Assembly: GCA_910579225.1 (NCBI GenBank) | Contig: CAJTTI010000015.1 | Location: forward strand, 1 to 64,000 | DNA: 64,000 bases | Reading direction: 5' to 3' | Origin: an uncultured Lachnospiraceae bacterium | GTDB taxonomy: Bacteria; Bacillota; Clostridia; Lachnospirales; Lachnospiraceae | Shown here: one piece after another, positions 15,206 to 24,202 of the stretch | Layout of the letters: each line of letters begins with the position of its first letter | How positions within the stretch are numbered: position 1 is the first letter of the stretch | The notes under the pieces: model-generated | Databases searched by the model: none | Seen by the model: only the letters and a program-made list of their open reading frames with translations | What the model was told of the DNA's origin: nothing | Position numbers and translations under genes: made by a program

Positions 15206-18200
15206 TTAATCCTCCTCATACAGCGGAGTCCGAAGCTTTCTTACGCCACCAGTGGTGATGTAATACGCATCCCCTGCTTCCACCGACTTTTTAAACTGTC
15301 TCTGAATACCCGCCGGAACATCCGTAAGCTTAATACCTGCCAAATCGTCAAAGAACAGGATATTCTTCCCTTCTTTGATCTGCTTCATCAGGTCATTTGC
15401 CCCATAGCCGATGGCCGCATTCTCGATTCCCGACAGGATAAACAGAACTTTCATATTTTTATAACTCTTCATAATGTTCTTCCACTGCGCACATACTTCC
15501 TTTGTGGTTTTGGAAGCATCATAGACTGCGGAATGGTTGACCACTACAAGCAGCAGCGGCTCCTCATCCAGAAATTCCGTTCCTTCTGTCTGGCATCGGT
15601 CTGCACGGTCTTCACAGGCACTTTCAATCCGGTCCACAATCATCTCAAACTCGCTGGCATCCGTCGTATACTGTTCGACAAATCCATAATCTTTCAAAAT
15701 CCCAAGCTTCTGATCAAAGCCGTCAATCACATAAGCCTCCACTGGCTCGTCAAAGATTCGTCTCTCCATACAGCGGAACAGATAACGGACATAATTGCTT
15801 CGCCCGGAATTTTCCTTACCGGAGATGACCAGATAACCGTCTTTAAGACTATTCAGAAGAACCGGCTCCACCGTGTCAAAATCAATACCCATATACCAGC
15901 TGTCTTTTGCAGCAGGCCCGAAAGCGCTCTCCAGATACTCCTGTTTCAATACTGCCGGCACCTCCGGTATCCGCTTTGCACCGACACCTGTACACGCAGC
16001 ATTTCTTTCCTGAATAAAGGTCCTTATGGCTTCTACCCTCTGGATCTCCTTTTTTCCCTCAAAGCCCAGATAAGTCTGGAATTCATACAGCACCTTGTCC
16101 ACAGAGGCAAGACCACGCCCGGGAACTGCTCTTGGTTCCATCCGGCACCGGTCAAACAGACTGGAGTATTCGGACTTGTCATTGCAGGTAAGTCCATATT
16201 TATTGCTGAAGGCCGCCAGATATTTGTATCCGATACCGGAGATCTGCTGGGAAGTCACATTGACAGAAATACCGATAGCACTTCCCTCTCGTACCAGATT
16301 CAGAAGATCGTCGTCATACTCTCCGCACAATTCCCGGAAAGCAGTCATATTGTCAAGCAGAATCACAATCTGCGGAAGATCCTCAAAACCAGCTTCCCGA
16401 TAGGACTGATAGGATGTGATACCCATCTGAGAGAATTTTTCTTTTCTCCGCTTCATCTCTTTGCTGATCATCCGGAAGAACAGCTTCAGCTTCTCATCTT
16501 CTCCCGGAAGCATGATGCCGCCCACGTGCTTCAGCTCGTCAAACACTTTCAATGCCATGGAAGCATAATCAATAATATAAATATTGACTTCTTTCGGCGT
16601 GTAGGCCTGCGCAAGCCCCCTGATAAAGGTCTGCAGCATACAGGTTTTTCCAAATTGGGAAGAACCGAGTATAAACGTATTGTTTTCACTAATGTTCAGT
16701 ATGATCTGATCCTGTCTCTGATGGTCCGGATCATCAAAAATTCCGACAGGAATACAGATACTGCCTTCTCCATGTACCGGCTTCACATTTCCATAAGAAT
16801 AGACTTCGCCCAAAGGCGGCAGACAAATCCCCGGAAGTCTCTGAATCTTCTGCTCCTCGCAGAAAGCAGACACATGCCTGACGATTGCTTCCAGCTGGGT
16901 ATCCTGACGTTCTTCCCTCTTCTCAATCTTTTTCTCATAGATCACGGTCCGCTTGCCGGACAGATCCAGCCGACAGATCCGAAACGGCCGTCCGGAAGTG
17001 CCGTCGTCTGCAGAAGCAGGCGCTCCACTGTATGCAGACTGGAACAGTTCAAAGATCTCATTGTTTCCCACCTGCAGATACGCCCGGCCTGGTTCCATAA
17101 TTTCCGCCGCCAAAGGCGTCTTCAATACCTCGTTACTGTCTTCTTTGTTCTGAACTTTCAGACAGAGCCTGAATTTGGAGTTCGACCAAATCTGCGCATC
17201 CACAACGCCGCTAGGTTTCTGGGTGGCCAGAATCAGATGGATCCCAAGGCTTCGACCGATGCGCGCAGCGCTGATCAGTTCCTTCATAAATTCCGGCTGA
17301 TCCATCTTCAACTCTGCGAACTCGTCCACGATCAGAATCAGATGTGGAAGCGGAATCCCCGCCTCACCCTTTTTATAAAGCCGGATATAGGAATCAATAT
17401 GATTGACCCCATATTCAGCAAACAGCTCCTGTCTCTTTCTCAGCTCTGCCTTAATGGAAAGCAGGGAACGGTTGATCTCTCTGCCGTCAATATTGGTAAT
17501 AGCCCCCACCAGATGGGGAAGATCCTTGAACTGGTTCACCATGCCGCCGCCTTTAAAGTCGATAATTACAAACCCGACTTCATAAGGATGAAACAGAACT
17601 GCCATGGACAGAATATAACTCTGAAGAATCTCTGATTTACCGGAGCCTGTTGTACCCGCCACAAGGCCGTGGGGACCATGATGCTTCTCATTCAAATCCA
17701 GGCTGACAATCTGATTCTTGGCACGCACACCCAGAGGCGCTCCCATACTGTTATAAACCTGAGAAGATCTCCAGTTCTTCTCCAGATCAATATCTTCCGT
17801 ACTCAGAATGTTCAAAAGCTCGAACAGTGTAATATTCTTCGTCAGCGTTCCTTCCAGACTTACTTCGTCACAATAGACCGGCGCCAGCTTCTGTGCAAGA
17901 CGCCTGACCGTCTTGTCCTCAATCTCGTTGTAATAGAATTCACATTTTTTTAATGCATCTCTCGCCTGAACTACCTTTCCGTTCTGGCCGTCCCTGAGCT
18001 CAATCACCGTATCGCAATTATTGGGCAGAAAATCCGCATATTCTTCAAAGAACAGGAAGCATACCCCAAGTTCAGCTGCCCGGTCGATAAACCTGGAGAT
18101 GGGATGTCTCTTCAGTCCCTGATCGTTGTATACAAAAACTGTCAGAATTGTCTGGAACTCCTCTCCCTCTGTACTCCTTCTGTTCAGTTCTTTATAGAGA

Positions 18201-19747
18201 TACTCAAATAAAATATTTTTGCTGTCGCTGTCACACACAATATTCCGCTGAGCCAGATCCTCATTCTGTACATGAGGAAGGCAGCGAAGCCATTCAAACT
18301 CCTTTTGATATTCTGCATCCAGAATATAGAAAAGTCTTACATCCTGGAAATACTGGCGGGTACTCAAATCAATCGTAATATTTTTCAGCATCCCATAGAG
18401 GAACATTCGAAGCCCCACAAAACCGACCGCATTCGTCTGCTTCAAATCCACTGTAATCGGAGCCCCGTTCAAATCCCTGTATTCTCTGGCCAGATTTTCC
18501 GGTATCTCTGTGAGATCGTCTGTCCCACCGAATTTTTCCTGCCTTTTATATTCGATCTTACGAAGCGCGGGGCGCTTGCCGGTACCAAGATAGATCTCCA
18601 GAAAATCCTTGTCCATCCTGTCACGGTTAAACAGATCTGAGGAAAAGTCGTTGATGATCTGTATCTCTTTAGACGGAGCATAATAGCAGTCCTCCAGAAG
18701 TTCCTTTTCCAGCTTTCTGCTCTCCTCAATCTCTGCTTTCTTCTTCTCAACATAAGCGGTATAGACGGCTCTGCGTTCTTCGGTATCCTTTTTGTACTTT
18801 TTCCGTTCACTCACGATGCCTGCCACCGAAGTGCAGATACCAAGCGTCATGGAGATCAGGCTGATCCATATGTAAGAGCTTCCCGACGAACTTAATACTA
18901 CCCGGAAAAGAATCGTCACTCCCAGCATGATGACCGCAGGAAGAAGCTGGAGAATCAGATTGCCGCCGGGTTTCTCAGGTGCGTCCGGAGGATCCAATAC
19001 GGGAATGGCATCCTCAGGAATCACCGCCCGCATCCTGGTCGAACGGTTAAAATGAGGATAATCCTGAACCGTCCTGCTCTCTGACACATCATATATTTTC
19101 AGATCTTTTGCTGAAATACGGAGATTTCTAGAAACATACAGACTGTTTCCTTTCAGATAAAAACTGGCATCTGCCAGAGAGATAAAATCATTTCCGTTCA
19201 GTCGAATCTCTCCGCTTCGTCTGCGGCCATTGACATAGATTCCATATGCCGATGATTTCTCCTTCAGAATCCATCTGTTTCTGTTGTCTTTTACAATGGA
19301 GATAGAATCGTTCCCTATATAAGAGCTCTCTACGCGAACCTGACACCTGGCATCCCCGCCAATCAAAATCTCCTGTCCCTGGGGCAGTTCGATCCTTCTG
19401 CTGTAATCTCTTTTCCCTGATTCAAAATCAATCATAAAAGACAACCGGAAAACTTCGCTGTCTGTCTTCTGATACCTCAGGCAAAGCTCGTCTCCATGCT
19501 CCAGTTTCTTGATGATCAGCTTCTGCACGTTCCCGCCGGTCATATATACATTGTCTGAACAGACGATCTTCCACTCGTCATTTTCACAGAAAAGCGACAG
19601 TTCAAAGCCTTCAAAAAACAACCCCTTTCTCAGGCGCACGTCGCAGTTCAGAGCCGTTCCGATAACAAGCTTATGAAGATCCTCCGGCAGCTCAATTTCC
19701 CTGTAAAATTTTTTTCTGGAAAGAATGATCTTAAATCGGTTCTTCAT
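15206..19747 (-). CDS. essC: Type VII secretion ATPase EssC/YukB-like
   Basis: About 1,513 residues, the usual size for EssC. Two FHA-like domains at about 1-100 and 110-205 (second has ILIGGD and YGIYVNGRRR) read or dock phospho-proteins. Two membrane helices follow (about 262-315). Three FtsK/SpoIIIE ATPase modules come next: D1 with GTTGSGKS (about 698) and LILIVDEFAE (about 805); D2 with GSSQFGKT (about 1028) and IVILLDNMTA; D3 with GKENSGRS (about 1310), the last two having degenerate Walker B sites, as is common in EssC. This is the motor that recognises WXG100 substrates and drives export. ATG at 19747 has GGGGGAG eight bases upstream; the GTG three codons earlier overlaps that site. 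It lies 20 bases after yukD. Confidence 0.96.
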   Translation of the reverse strand: MKNRFKIILSRKKFYREIELPEDLHKLVIGTALNCDVRLRKGLFFEGFELSLFCENDEWKIVCSDNVYMTGGNVQKLIIKKLEHGDELCLRYQKTDSEVFRLSFMIDFESGKRDYSRRIELPQGQEILIGGDARCQVRVESSYIGNDSISIVKDNRNRWILKEKSSAYGIYVNGRRRSGEIRLNGNDFISLADASFYLKGNSLYVSRNLRISAKDLKIYDVSESRTVQDYPHFNRSTRMRAVIPEDAIPVLDPPDAPEKPGGNLILQLLPAVIMLGVTILFRVVLSSSGSSYIWISLISMTLGICTSVAGIVSERKKYKKDTEERRAVYTAYVEKKKAEIEESRKLEKELLEDCYYAPSKEIQIINDFSSDLFNRDRMDKDFLEIYLGTGKRPALRKIEYKRQEKFGGTDDLTEIPENLAREYRDLNGAPITVDLKQTNAVGFVGLRMFLYGMLKNITIDLSTRQYFQDVRLFYILDAEYQKEFEWLRCLPHVQNEDLAQRNIVCDSDSKNILFEYLYKELNRRSTEGEEFQTILTVFVYNDQGLKRHPISRFIDRAAELGVCFLFFEEYADFLPNNCDTVIELRDGQNGKVVQARDALKKCEFYYNEIEDKTVRRLAQKLAPVYCDEVSLEGTLTKNITLFELLNILSTEDIDLEKNWRSSQVYNSMGAPLGVRAKNQIVSLDLNEKHHGPHGLVAGTTGSGKSEILQSYILSMAVLFHPYEVGFVIIDFKGGGMVNQFKDLPHLVGAITNIDGREINRSLLSIKAELRKRQELFAEYGVNHIDSYIRLYKKGEAGIPLPHLILIVDEFAELKMDQPEFMKELISAARIGRSLGIHLILATQKPSGVVDAQIWSNSKFRLCLKVQNKEDSNEVLKTPLAAEIMEPGRAYLQVGNNEIFELFQSAYSGAPASADDGTSGRPFRICRLDLSGKRTVIYEKKIEKREERQDTQLEAIVRHVSAFCEEQKIQRLPGICLPPLGEVYSYGNVKPVHGEGSICIPVGIFDDPDHQRQDQIILNISENNTFILGSSQFGKTCMLQTFIRGLAQAYTPKEVNIYIIDYASMALKVFDELKHVGGIMLPGEDEKLKLFFRMISKEMKRRKEKFSQMGITSYQSYREAGFEDLPQIVILLDNMTAFRELCGEYDDDLLNLVREGSAIGISVNVTSQQISGIGYKYLAAFSNKYGLTCNDKSEYSSLFDRCRMEPRAVPGRGLASVDKVLYEFQTYLGFEGKKEIQRVEAIRTFIQERNAACTGVGAKRIPEVPAVLKQEYLESAFGPAAKDSWYMGIDFDTVEPVLLNSLKDGYLVISGKENSGRSNYVRYLFRCMERRIFDEPVEAYVIDGFDQKLGILKDYGFVEQYTTDASEFEMIVDRIESACEDRADRCQTEGTEFLDEEPLLLVVVNHSAVYDASKTTKEVCAQWKNIMKSYKNMKVLFILSGIENAAIGYGANDLMKQIKEGKNILFFDDLAGIKLTDVPAGIQRQFKKSVEAGDAYYITTGGVRKLRTPLYEED

Positions 19748-19767
19748 TGGACACACTCCCCCTCTTC

Positions 19768-20022
19768 TCAGTCATTTAGTATAATCAGCGACCCGTTGCG
19801 GATCCCAAATTCTTCCAGCGTGTGATTTCCTTTCAAAAGAACAATGGGATTCTCAGCCTTCAAATAACAATTCGCCATATCATCCGTGTCAAGGCCCAGA
19901 TCATAAGCCTCATTTAATGCTGCAGCCAGTTCATTGACCGTAATACTCAACGGTACTTCCAGATCCTCTTCGATCTTCTTCTTCAGTATTCTCACTGTAA
20001 TAACAATCTTCATTCTGTCCAT
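19768..20022 (-). CDS. yukD: YukD/EsaB ubiquitin-like T7SS protein
   Basis: 84 residues (or 79 from the next ATG). Beta-grasp pattern: KIVITVRILKKKIEEDLEVP, ITVNELAAALNEAY, then NPIVLLKGNHTLEEFGIRNG and SLIILND. Length and spacing match YukD/EsaB, the small ubiquitin-like cytosolic factor of T7SSb that is needed for secretion but lacks conjugating enzymes. It sits directly upstream of essC as in Bacillus-type loci. GGGGGAG precedes the chosen ATG by about four bases. Confidence 0.9.
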   Translation of the reverse strand: MDRMKIVITVRILKKKIEEDLEVPLSITVNELAAALNEAYDLGLDTDDMANCYLKAENPIVLLKGNHTLEEFGIRNGSLIILND

Positions 20023-20114
20023 TTTCTCCCCCTGCAATCTGTATACTGGTATCGCATTTTAAAAATAAATGTTCTCATGCCGGAATACTGTATCCATGTC
20101 CATTAGCCTTGCTT

Positions 20115-20981
20115 TTACAATAAAATCTCTTTGCTGTGCGTCCGGATCAGTTCCTTGTTTATATAAAAACCTCTTCCATGCCAAAGCCTGTCCATTTTCC
20201 TTCGCCAGGTTTCCGCTCCATACTTCCAGCCTCCGTCTGCTCCGACGAGAACTGCTGTTACATTATCCCTCTCGCCACGTTCTATCATCAGTTGGGAGAG
20301 CTCCCTGCACAGCTTCGTCATTTCCGCCCCGGATTCCATTTTCTTTTCTATACGCTCTGCAAAATCAGCAGACCGGCACCGGTGATAGAATCCATCACTG
20401 CAGAGCAAGAAGCGGTCCATCCGCTTCAGCCTGCCGGTTCCCCGGTCCGGCTCCAGAGCCCTAGAAACGCCGATACACTGGGTCAGCATGTTTCCCGCCC
20501 TGACATCTGCTATTTCTGTTCCTCTGTCCCGGTTTGCCACTGTATGATCCACCGTCAACTGATCCATCTCCCCTTCTCTAAACAGATAGATTCTGCTGTC
20601 CCCCACATGGACCCACAGATACTCTGTCCCCATCAAAAGGAGCCCGGAAAACGTCGTTCCAACCCGGATATTTTCTGCTCTTCCATAATCCCTCAGGCGT
20701 TCATTCAATCCATGAAGCATCTCTATCCAGATGTCTCCCACTTGTTTCAGAGAACATTCCTGTATCCTCATAGGCAAATCTTTGGTAAACCAGTCCGAAA
20801 AAGCAGTGACTACAGTGCCGCTGGCCACCTCTCCTCTGGCAAGGCCGCCCATGCCGTCACACACCACCGCCATAAGCACATTGCCCCGAACCCGGCTTCT
20901 GGCTCTAAGCACACAGAAAGAATCCTGATTATTCTCTCTGGTTGTTCCAATGTCTGTATATGCCCCTGCAGAATATCTCAT
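20115..20981 (-). CDS. PP2C-family Ser/Thr phosphatase (soluble)
   Basis: 288 residues from the ATG at 20981 (GAGAGGA six bases upstream). All PP2C motifs are present: RENNQDSF, CDGMGGLARGEVASG, GTTFSG, VGDSRIYLF, LLCSDGFYHR and GERDNVTAVLVG. No TM helix, so it acts in the cytoplasm. Closest relative in the window is the 256-residue PP2C at 41267 (shared CDGMGGLxxGEVASG and NERxRxYG), so the two loci have related phosphatases. It lies 10 bases after an FHA gene and upstream of yukD, and probably reverses kinase action on the FHA, vWA and kinase proteins of this operon. Confidence 0.94.
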   Translation of the reverse strand: MRYSAGAYTDIGTTRENNQDSFCVLRARSRVRGNVLMAVVCDGMGGLARGEVASGTVVTAFSDWFTKDLPMRIQECSLKQVGDIWIEMLHGLNERLRDYGRAENIRVGTTFSGLLLMGTEYLWVHVGDSRIYLFREGEMDQLTVDHTVANRDRGTEIADVRAGNMLTQCIGVSRALEPDRGTGRLKRMDRFLLCSDGFYHRCRSADFAERIEKKMESGAEMTKLCRELSQLMIERGERDNVTAVLVGADGGWKYGAETWRRKMDRLWHGRGFYINKELIRTHSKEILL

Positions 20982-20991
20982 ACCTGTCCTC

Positions 20992-22044
20992 TCATAAGCG
21001 GAATTCAAAGTCTTCATCCCACATTCGGATTCTGCAGCCGTCCGTCAGGAGTCTCGGCTCCCCTCCTGCCTGAATCTGCTCACCATCCACATAGGTCCCG
21101 TTAGTAGAATAGTTATCTTTGATATAATACGCGTCTCCAATGCAGACAATAATCGCATGAACATTACTGATGCAATGATTCCCCGTAATGCAGAAGTCTG
21201 CACGACCAGCACTCCTCCCAATCTTAAAACTGTCCCCGGATATCATCCGTTCCTCTCCGGTGGAAAGCCGCCGGATGACAGGCAAATGCTGCTGCACTGT
21301 ATCTGAGCCGGGAAAATCCATCAGGGTTCCGTCCTGATCATCATCTATTATGGTGTCTCTGTCATCATTTGTAAAATCCCAGGCAGCAGCCTCTGTTACC
21401 ACACTGTCTGCACCTCTTTCGTCTGCAGTATCATAAATGGTCTGTTCCGGATCCTCCCACCCGGAATCCTCCTCTTCATTTATAATTGTCTGATCATCAT
21501 TCCATCTTCCACCTGTATTCTGTACATGAAAGAGAGAGAGAAAACGTTCCATGCTCCTGCTATGAACACCCTCCCTGGACAGCTCATCTGCCCAGCGCTT
21601 CCATAACCTTCGTTCACTTTCCGTAAGCTCAGCGCTCAGAATGATATCCCTGCAGAACAGAGAATAATCATAACTCTTTCCGATACCATTGACCGGAAAA
21701 TAGATAAAATAAACATTTCCGCCCTCATCTGCAAAAATCCAGTCCGGATTCAGAAGCAGCCGGTGTACATCCAGCCCGAGCTGCCGGATTTCGCAAACTG
21801 TCTCCAGAGAAGACCTCATAACAGCTGTTAGCTGCTGCTGCCCCATTTTCTGCAGCAAACAATGAGTCAGGGTGCGTTTTCCCTTCCCGGACCAGGTCAG
21901 ATCCCCTGTTTTGTCAAGCTGTACCTTCAAAAGCCCCTTAACCGGATGACTTTGAAGCACGCTGATCTCATACCGCGAAACCATATATTCCGTGTCTAAT
22001 CTGCATTTAACCGCATTTCCCATCACATGCTTCAGCTTTAACAT
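20992..22044 (-). CDS. FHA protein with DUF6382/EssB-like N-terminus and acidic Thr linker
   Basis: 350 residues from the second ATG (GGAG seven bases upstream). Residues 1-165 are a soluble domain (YFPVNGIG, LLLNPDWIF) resembling DUF6382 and, more loosely, the pseudokinase-like cytoplasmic domain of EssB; this is from pattern memory. Residues 170-255 are an acidic linker with repeated Thr sites: DDQTIINEEE, PEQTIYDTAD, RDTIIDDDQ, DGTLMDF. The C-terminal FHA domain has FKIGRS, NVHA and YSTNGTYVDG, a complete phospho-Thr pocket. Proteins like GarA use exactly this layout: kinase-modified Thr next to the protein's own FHA domain. Likely a phospho-switch of the secretion system. Confidence 0.88.
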   Translation of the reverse strand: MLKLKHVMGNAVKCRLDTEYMVSRYEISVLQSHPVKGLLKVQLDKTGDLTWSGKGKRTLTHCLLQKMGQQQLTAVMRSSLETVCEIRQLGLDVHRLLLNPDWIFADEGGNVYFIYFPVNGIGKSYDYSLFCRDIILSAELTESERRLWKRWADELSREGVHSRSMERFLSLFHVQNTGGRWNDDQTIINEEEDSGWEDPEQTIYDTADERGADSVVTEAAAWDFTNDDRDTIIDDDQDGTLMDFPGSDTVQQHLPVIRRLSTGEERMISGDSFKIGRSAGRADFCITGNHCISNVHAIIVCIGDAYYIKDNYSTNGTYVDGEQIQAGGEPRLLTDGCRIRMWDEDFEFRL

Positions 22045-22058
22045 ATCCATTCTCCATC

Positions 22059-23105
22059 CTATATGAGCATATACGCTGCCCTCTGCATGCCATCAAGGTT
22101 CTTCAACCCTTCCAGGCCCCCGGCAACTGCATTTTCATCTGCTTCTATATACTCATGTATCACTGCAGAATATTCAGAACCTGGATCAGCCAGTACATTT
22201 TCCTTCTGTCTGTCGAAATGATTGCAGATAAAAATATATTTATCTGCATCGCTGAAATTCATACTTTTCTTCAGAATCCTAAGCTTGAACGCCGCATAGG
22301 CATCCTGACGTGTTACCGTCAAAACCCGGTTCGCCATATCTAAAAATTTCACACTGTCTCCGGACAGCTCATTCCCAAGATCAATCACGACAAAATCATA
22401 TTCTTTTGACTTTACGATATTCTCAATCAGCCTTAGATAAGCCCCTTCCGTGATCCCCAGCGATCCTCTGGAAGACCCAAGAGGTGGAAAATATGTAAAG
22501 CCTTCTTTCAAAAAACTGGCTTTGATCTTCTGATCCAGTTCCATCCCCGCCTCCTGCATCTTCATGCAGACGTCTGTCGGCAGCGTGTCTCTGGACTGAA
22601 GATAATAATGAAAATCCTGATACATCTGCGGATTGATATAAAATGCAGACTTCAGGTTCTCCCTCATAGAAGCGCAGATGCCCATGGCAACCGTCGTGCT
22701 TCCAGCCCCGCCTGACGGCGAGATTACAGTGACCACTCTGGTCCTTCTCTCCTCCGTTACGGAATTTGTGCGCTCCACGGATGCAATCCGACCAAGCAGC
22801 GCCCCAAGATTGCAGAATTTATACAGCCGGACTGCCTCCTGCTCCAGACTGTCTTCCGGCTCAGGAGCTTCTGTAAGAATAAATGTTTTCTCTATATCAT
22901 GCATACGGAGCCGGTCTGTATACATGTTTTCATCAATGATCAGCAGATCAATTCTCTTTGGAAGGACAAAATACTCATCAAAAAATTCCGGTTCTGAGAT
23001 CAACTCCAGATCTGCTGTTTTCCGGAACATTTTTACAAGTCCCATCTCCAGACGGCTCAGGTAATCTTTATCTGGTTCTACCACCACTATCACGGATTTT
23101 TCCAT
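22059..23105 (-). CDS. CpaE/TadZ-like protein: receiver-like domain plus MinD-type ATPase fold
   Basis: 348 residues. Residues 1-115 look like a response-receiver fold without its full active site (IVVVEPDKD, LLIIDENM). From about 120 the fold is ParA/MinD-like: VVTVISPSGGAGSTTVAMGI, then DFVVIDLGNELS (Walker B) and NHFDR. The P-loop lacks both lysines of the KGGxGKT/S motif (SGGAGSTT), as in TadZ/CpaE proteins that localise Tad pilus machines. In Tad systems this protein marks the pole; in a T7SS operon it may position the apparatus. Flanked on both sides by FHA proteins with 9-16 base gaps. Confidence 0.85.
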   Translation of the reverse strand: MEKSVIVVVEPDKDYLSRLEMGLVKMFRKTADLELISEPEFFDEYFVLPKRIDLLIIDENMYTDRLRMHDIEKTFILTEAPEPEDSLEQEAVRLYKFCNLGALLGRIASVERTNSVTEERRTRVVTVISPSGGAGSTTVAMGICASMRENLKSAFYINPQMYQDFHYYLQSRDTLPTDVCMKMQEAGMELDQKIKASFLKEGFTYFPPLGSSRGSLGITEGAYLRLIENIVKSKEYDFVVIDLGNELSGDSVKFLDMANRVLTVTRQDAYAAFKLRILKKSMNFSDADKYIFICNHFDRQKENVLADPGSEYSAVIHEYIEADENAVAGGLEGLKNLDGMQRAAYMLI

Positions 23106-23121
23106 AACTTCCCACCTGTTC

Positions 23122-24009
23122 TCATTTGATATTTACGGAAAATTCAATATCCGGCAATCGCAGCACATCTCCATCATGCAGTTCCACTTTCTCACCGCCC
23201 ACTTTTCTTCCGTTCACGTAAGTCCCGTTGGCACTTCCTTCATCCACGACATAAAAGTAACTCTGTTCCCTGACCAGCCTGCAGTGCCTTCGTCCAATCT
23301 TTTTTGACACGTTGACAACCCCGTCGTTGTCTTCCCTGCGTCCAAGCCAGAAGCTTTCCTTTTCCACCAGAAAACGAACCGGAAATCTCTGATCCCTGCT
23401 TTTAAGGAGAAGCTTACCCTGACTTCCCGGTCTCCCGGCGTCACCGCCATCCCTCATCAACGCCTTTAAAAGACCTTCCAGGCCTGATTGCCGGTCGGCC
23501 AGCAGATCGGCCAGCTCGTCCGTCTTCTCCGGCGACAGCTTCCCTGCATATTTCCTCACCCAGCAAATCATCTGTTCCCGCAAAAAAGACTCAAAATCAG
23601 CCCGTTCTCCGTTCCCTGACGACAGAGGGAGATAAGCCAGTTTTACTTCCAGCGTCTTGCCGTCCACCATCACTGCATCCGGCATAATGTCAATGTTCTC
23701 ATACTGCAAAAATCCATTATCCCTGACACCAATGAGTTCTTTGATAAATCTGTATAAAATTGTGCATACACCTTCGAAATTGCTCTGGGAAAAAACTGTA
23801 GAAATACTTTGAAATTCCTCCGTGAAATAGATAAATTTCAACTGACCGTTATATCTGATCTTTGCACAGGGAAGCAACCCTTTTCCATCCTGCGACAACA
23901 GAAACTTATAGCCAAGTTGGCTGAATCGTCCCTCGTCTTCCAGAATATAGGTCAGATTACCCCCTTGTTTTCCTCTGCTGACCGCATTAGAACCAAGATA
24001 ATCCCTCAT
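23122..24009 (-). CDS. FHA protein with DUF6382/EssB-like N-terminus
   Basis: 295 residues, first gene of the T7SS operon. Residues 1-185 are a soluble domain with GLLPCAKIRYNGQLKFIYF and IDIMPDAVMVDGKTLEVKLA, similar in order to the N-terminus of the FHA protein two genes downstream; LLPC recalls the start of the EssB pseudokinase-like domain. Residues 205-290 form an FHA domain: FWLGRREDND, GRRHCRL, GSANGTYVNGRKV. No membrane helix, unlike true EssB. Ribosome site GAGG is 11 bases from ATG. Probably binds a kinase or phosphorylated partner and, if EssB-like, could contact EssC/YukD. Confidence 0.86.
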   Translation of the reverse strand: MRDYLGSNAVSRGKQGGNLTYILEDEGRFSQLGYKFLLSQDGKGLLPCAKIRYNGQLKFIYFTEEFQSISTVFSQSNFEGVCTILYRFIKELIGVRDNGFLQYENIDIMPDAVMVDGKTLEVKLAYLPLSSGNGERADFESFLREQMICWVRKYAGKLSPEKTDELADLLADRQSGLEGLLKALMRDGGDAGRPGSQGKLLLKSRDQRFPVRFLVEKESFWLGRREDNDGVVNVSKKIGRRHCRLVREQSYFYVVDEGSANGTYVNGRKVGGEKVELHDGDVLRLPDIEFSVNIK

Positions 24010-24062
24010 AATTTGTCAACCTCTTTTGTATTTCAATTCATATAACACCTGTAATTGTTTCT

Positions 24063-24091
24063 ATATTAGCACTTTTGTACAATAAATTCAA
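24063..24091 (-). promoter_or_regulatory. Sigma-A-like promoter of the T7SS operon
   Basis: On the minus strand TTGAAT (24086-24091), 17-base spacer, TAATAT (24063-24068). Transcript would begin near 24056, giving a leader of about 45 bases before the first gene. No other promoter of this quality was seen down to position 1. Confidence 0.7.
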
Positions 24092-24156
24092 GCATTTGCC
24101 GATTCTTTTATAAAAAATCATCTATATTTATTACTTTCATGAAAAATCAGAAAGCC

Positions 24157-24186
24157 GCATCATTTCCGCTACCCCAGGGTATACTG
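24157..24186 (+). promoter_or_regulatory. Possible forespore (sigma F/G) promoter of the germination gene
   Basis: GCATC (24157-24161), 15 bases, GGGTATACTG (24177-24186) is close to the sigma-F/G pattern GYWTA-N15-GGNRANANTW. It would fit forespore expression of a GerA-type gene. Problem: transcription would start near 24193, almost inside the ribosome site, so the leader would be very short. Confidence 0.35.
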
Positions 24187-24202
24187 TTCCTGAGGTGATA
24201 TT

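Noticed and set aside
15104..17635. 843-codon open frame on the plus strand
   Set aside because: It lies opposite essC, which has clear ATPase motifs; the plus-strand translation has no recognisable domain and a composition typical of antisense frames.
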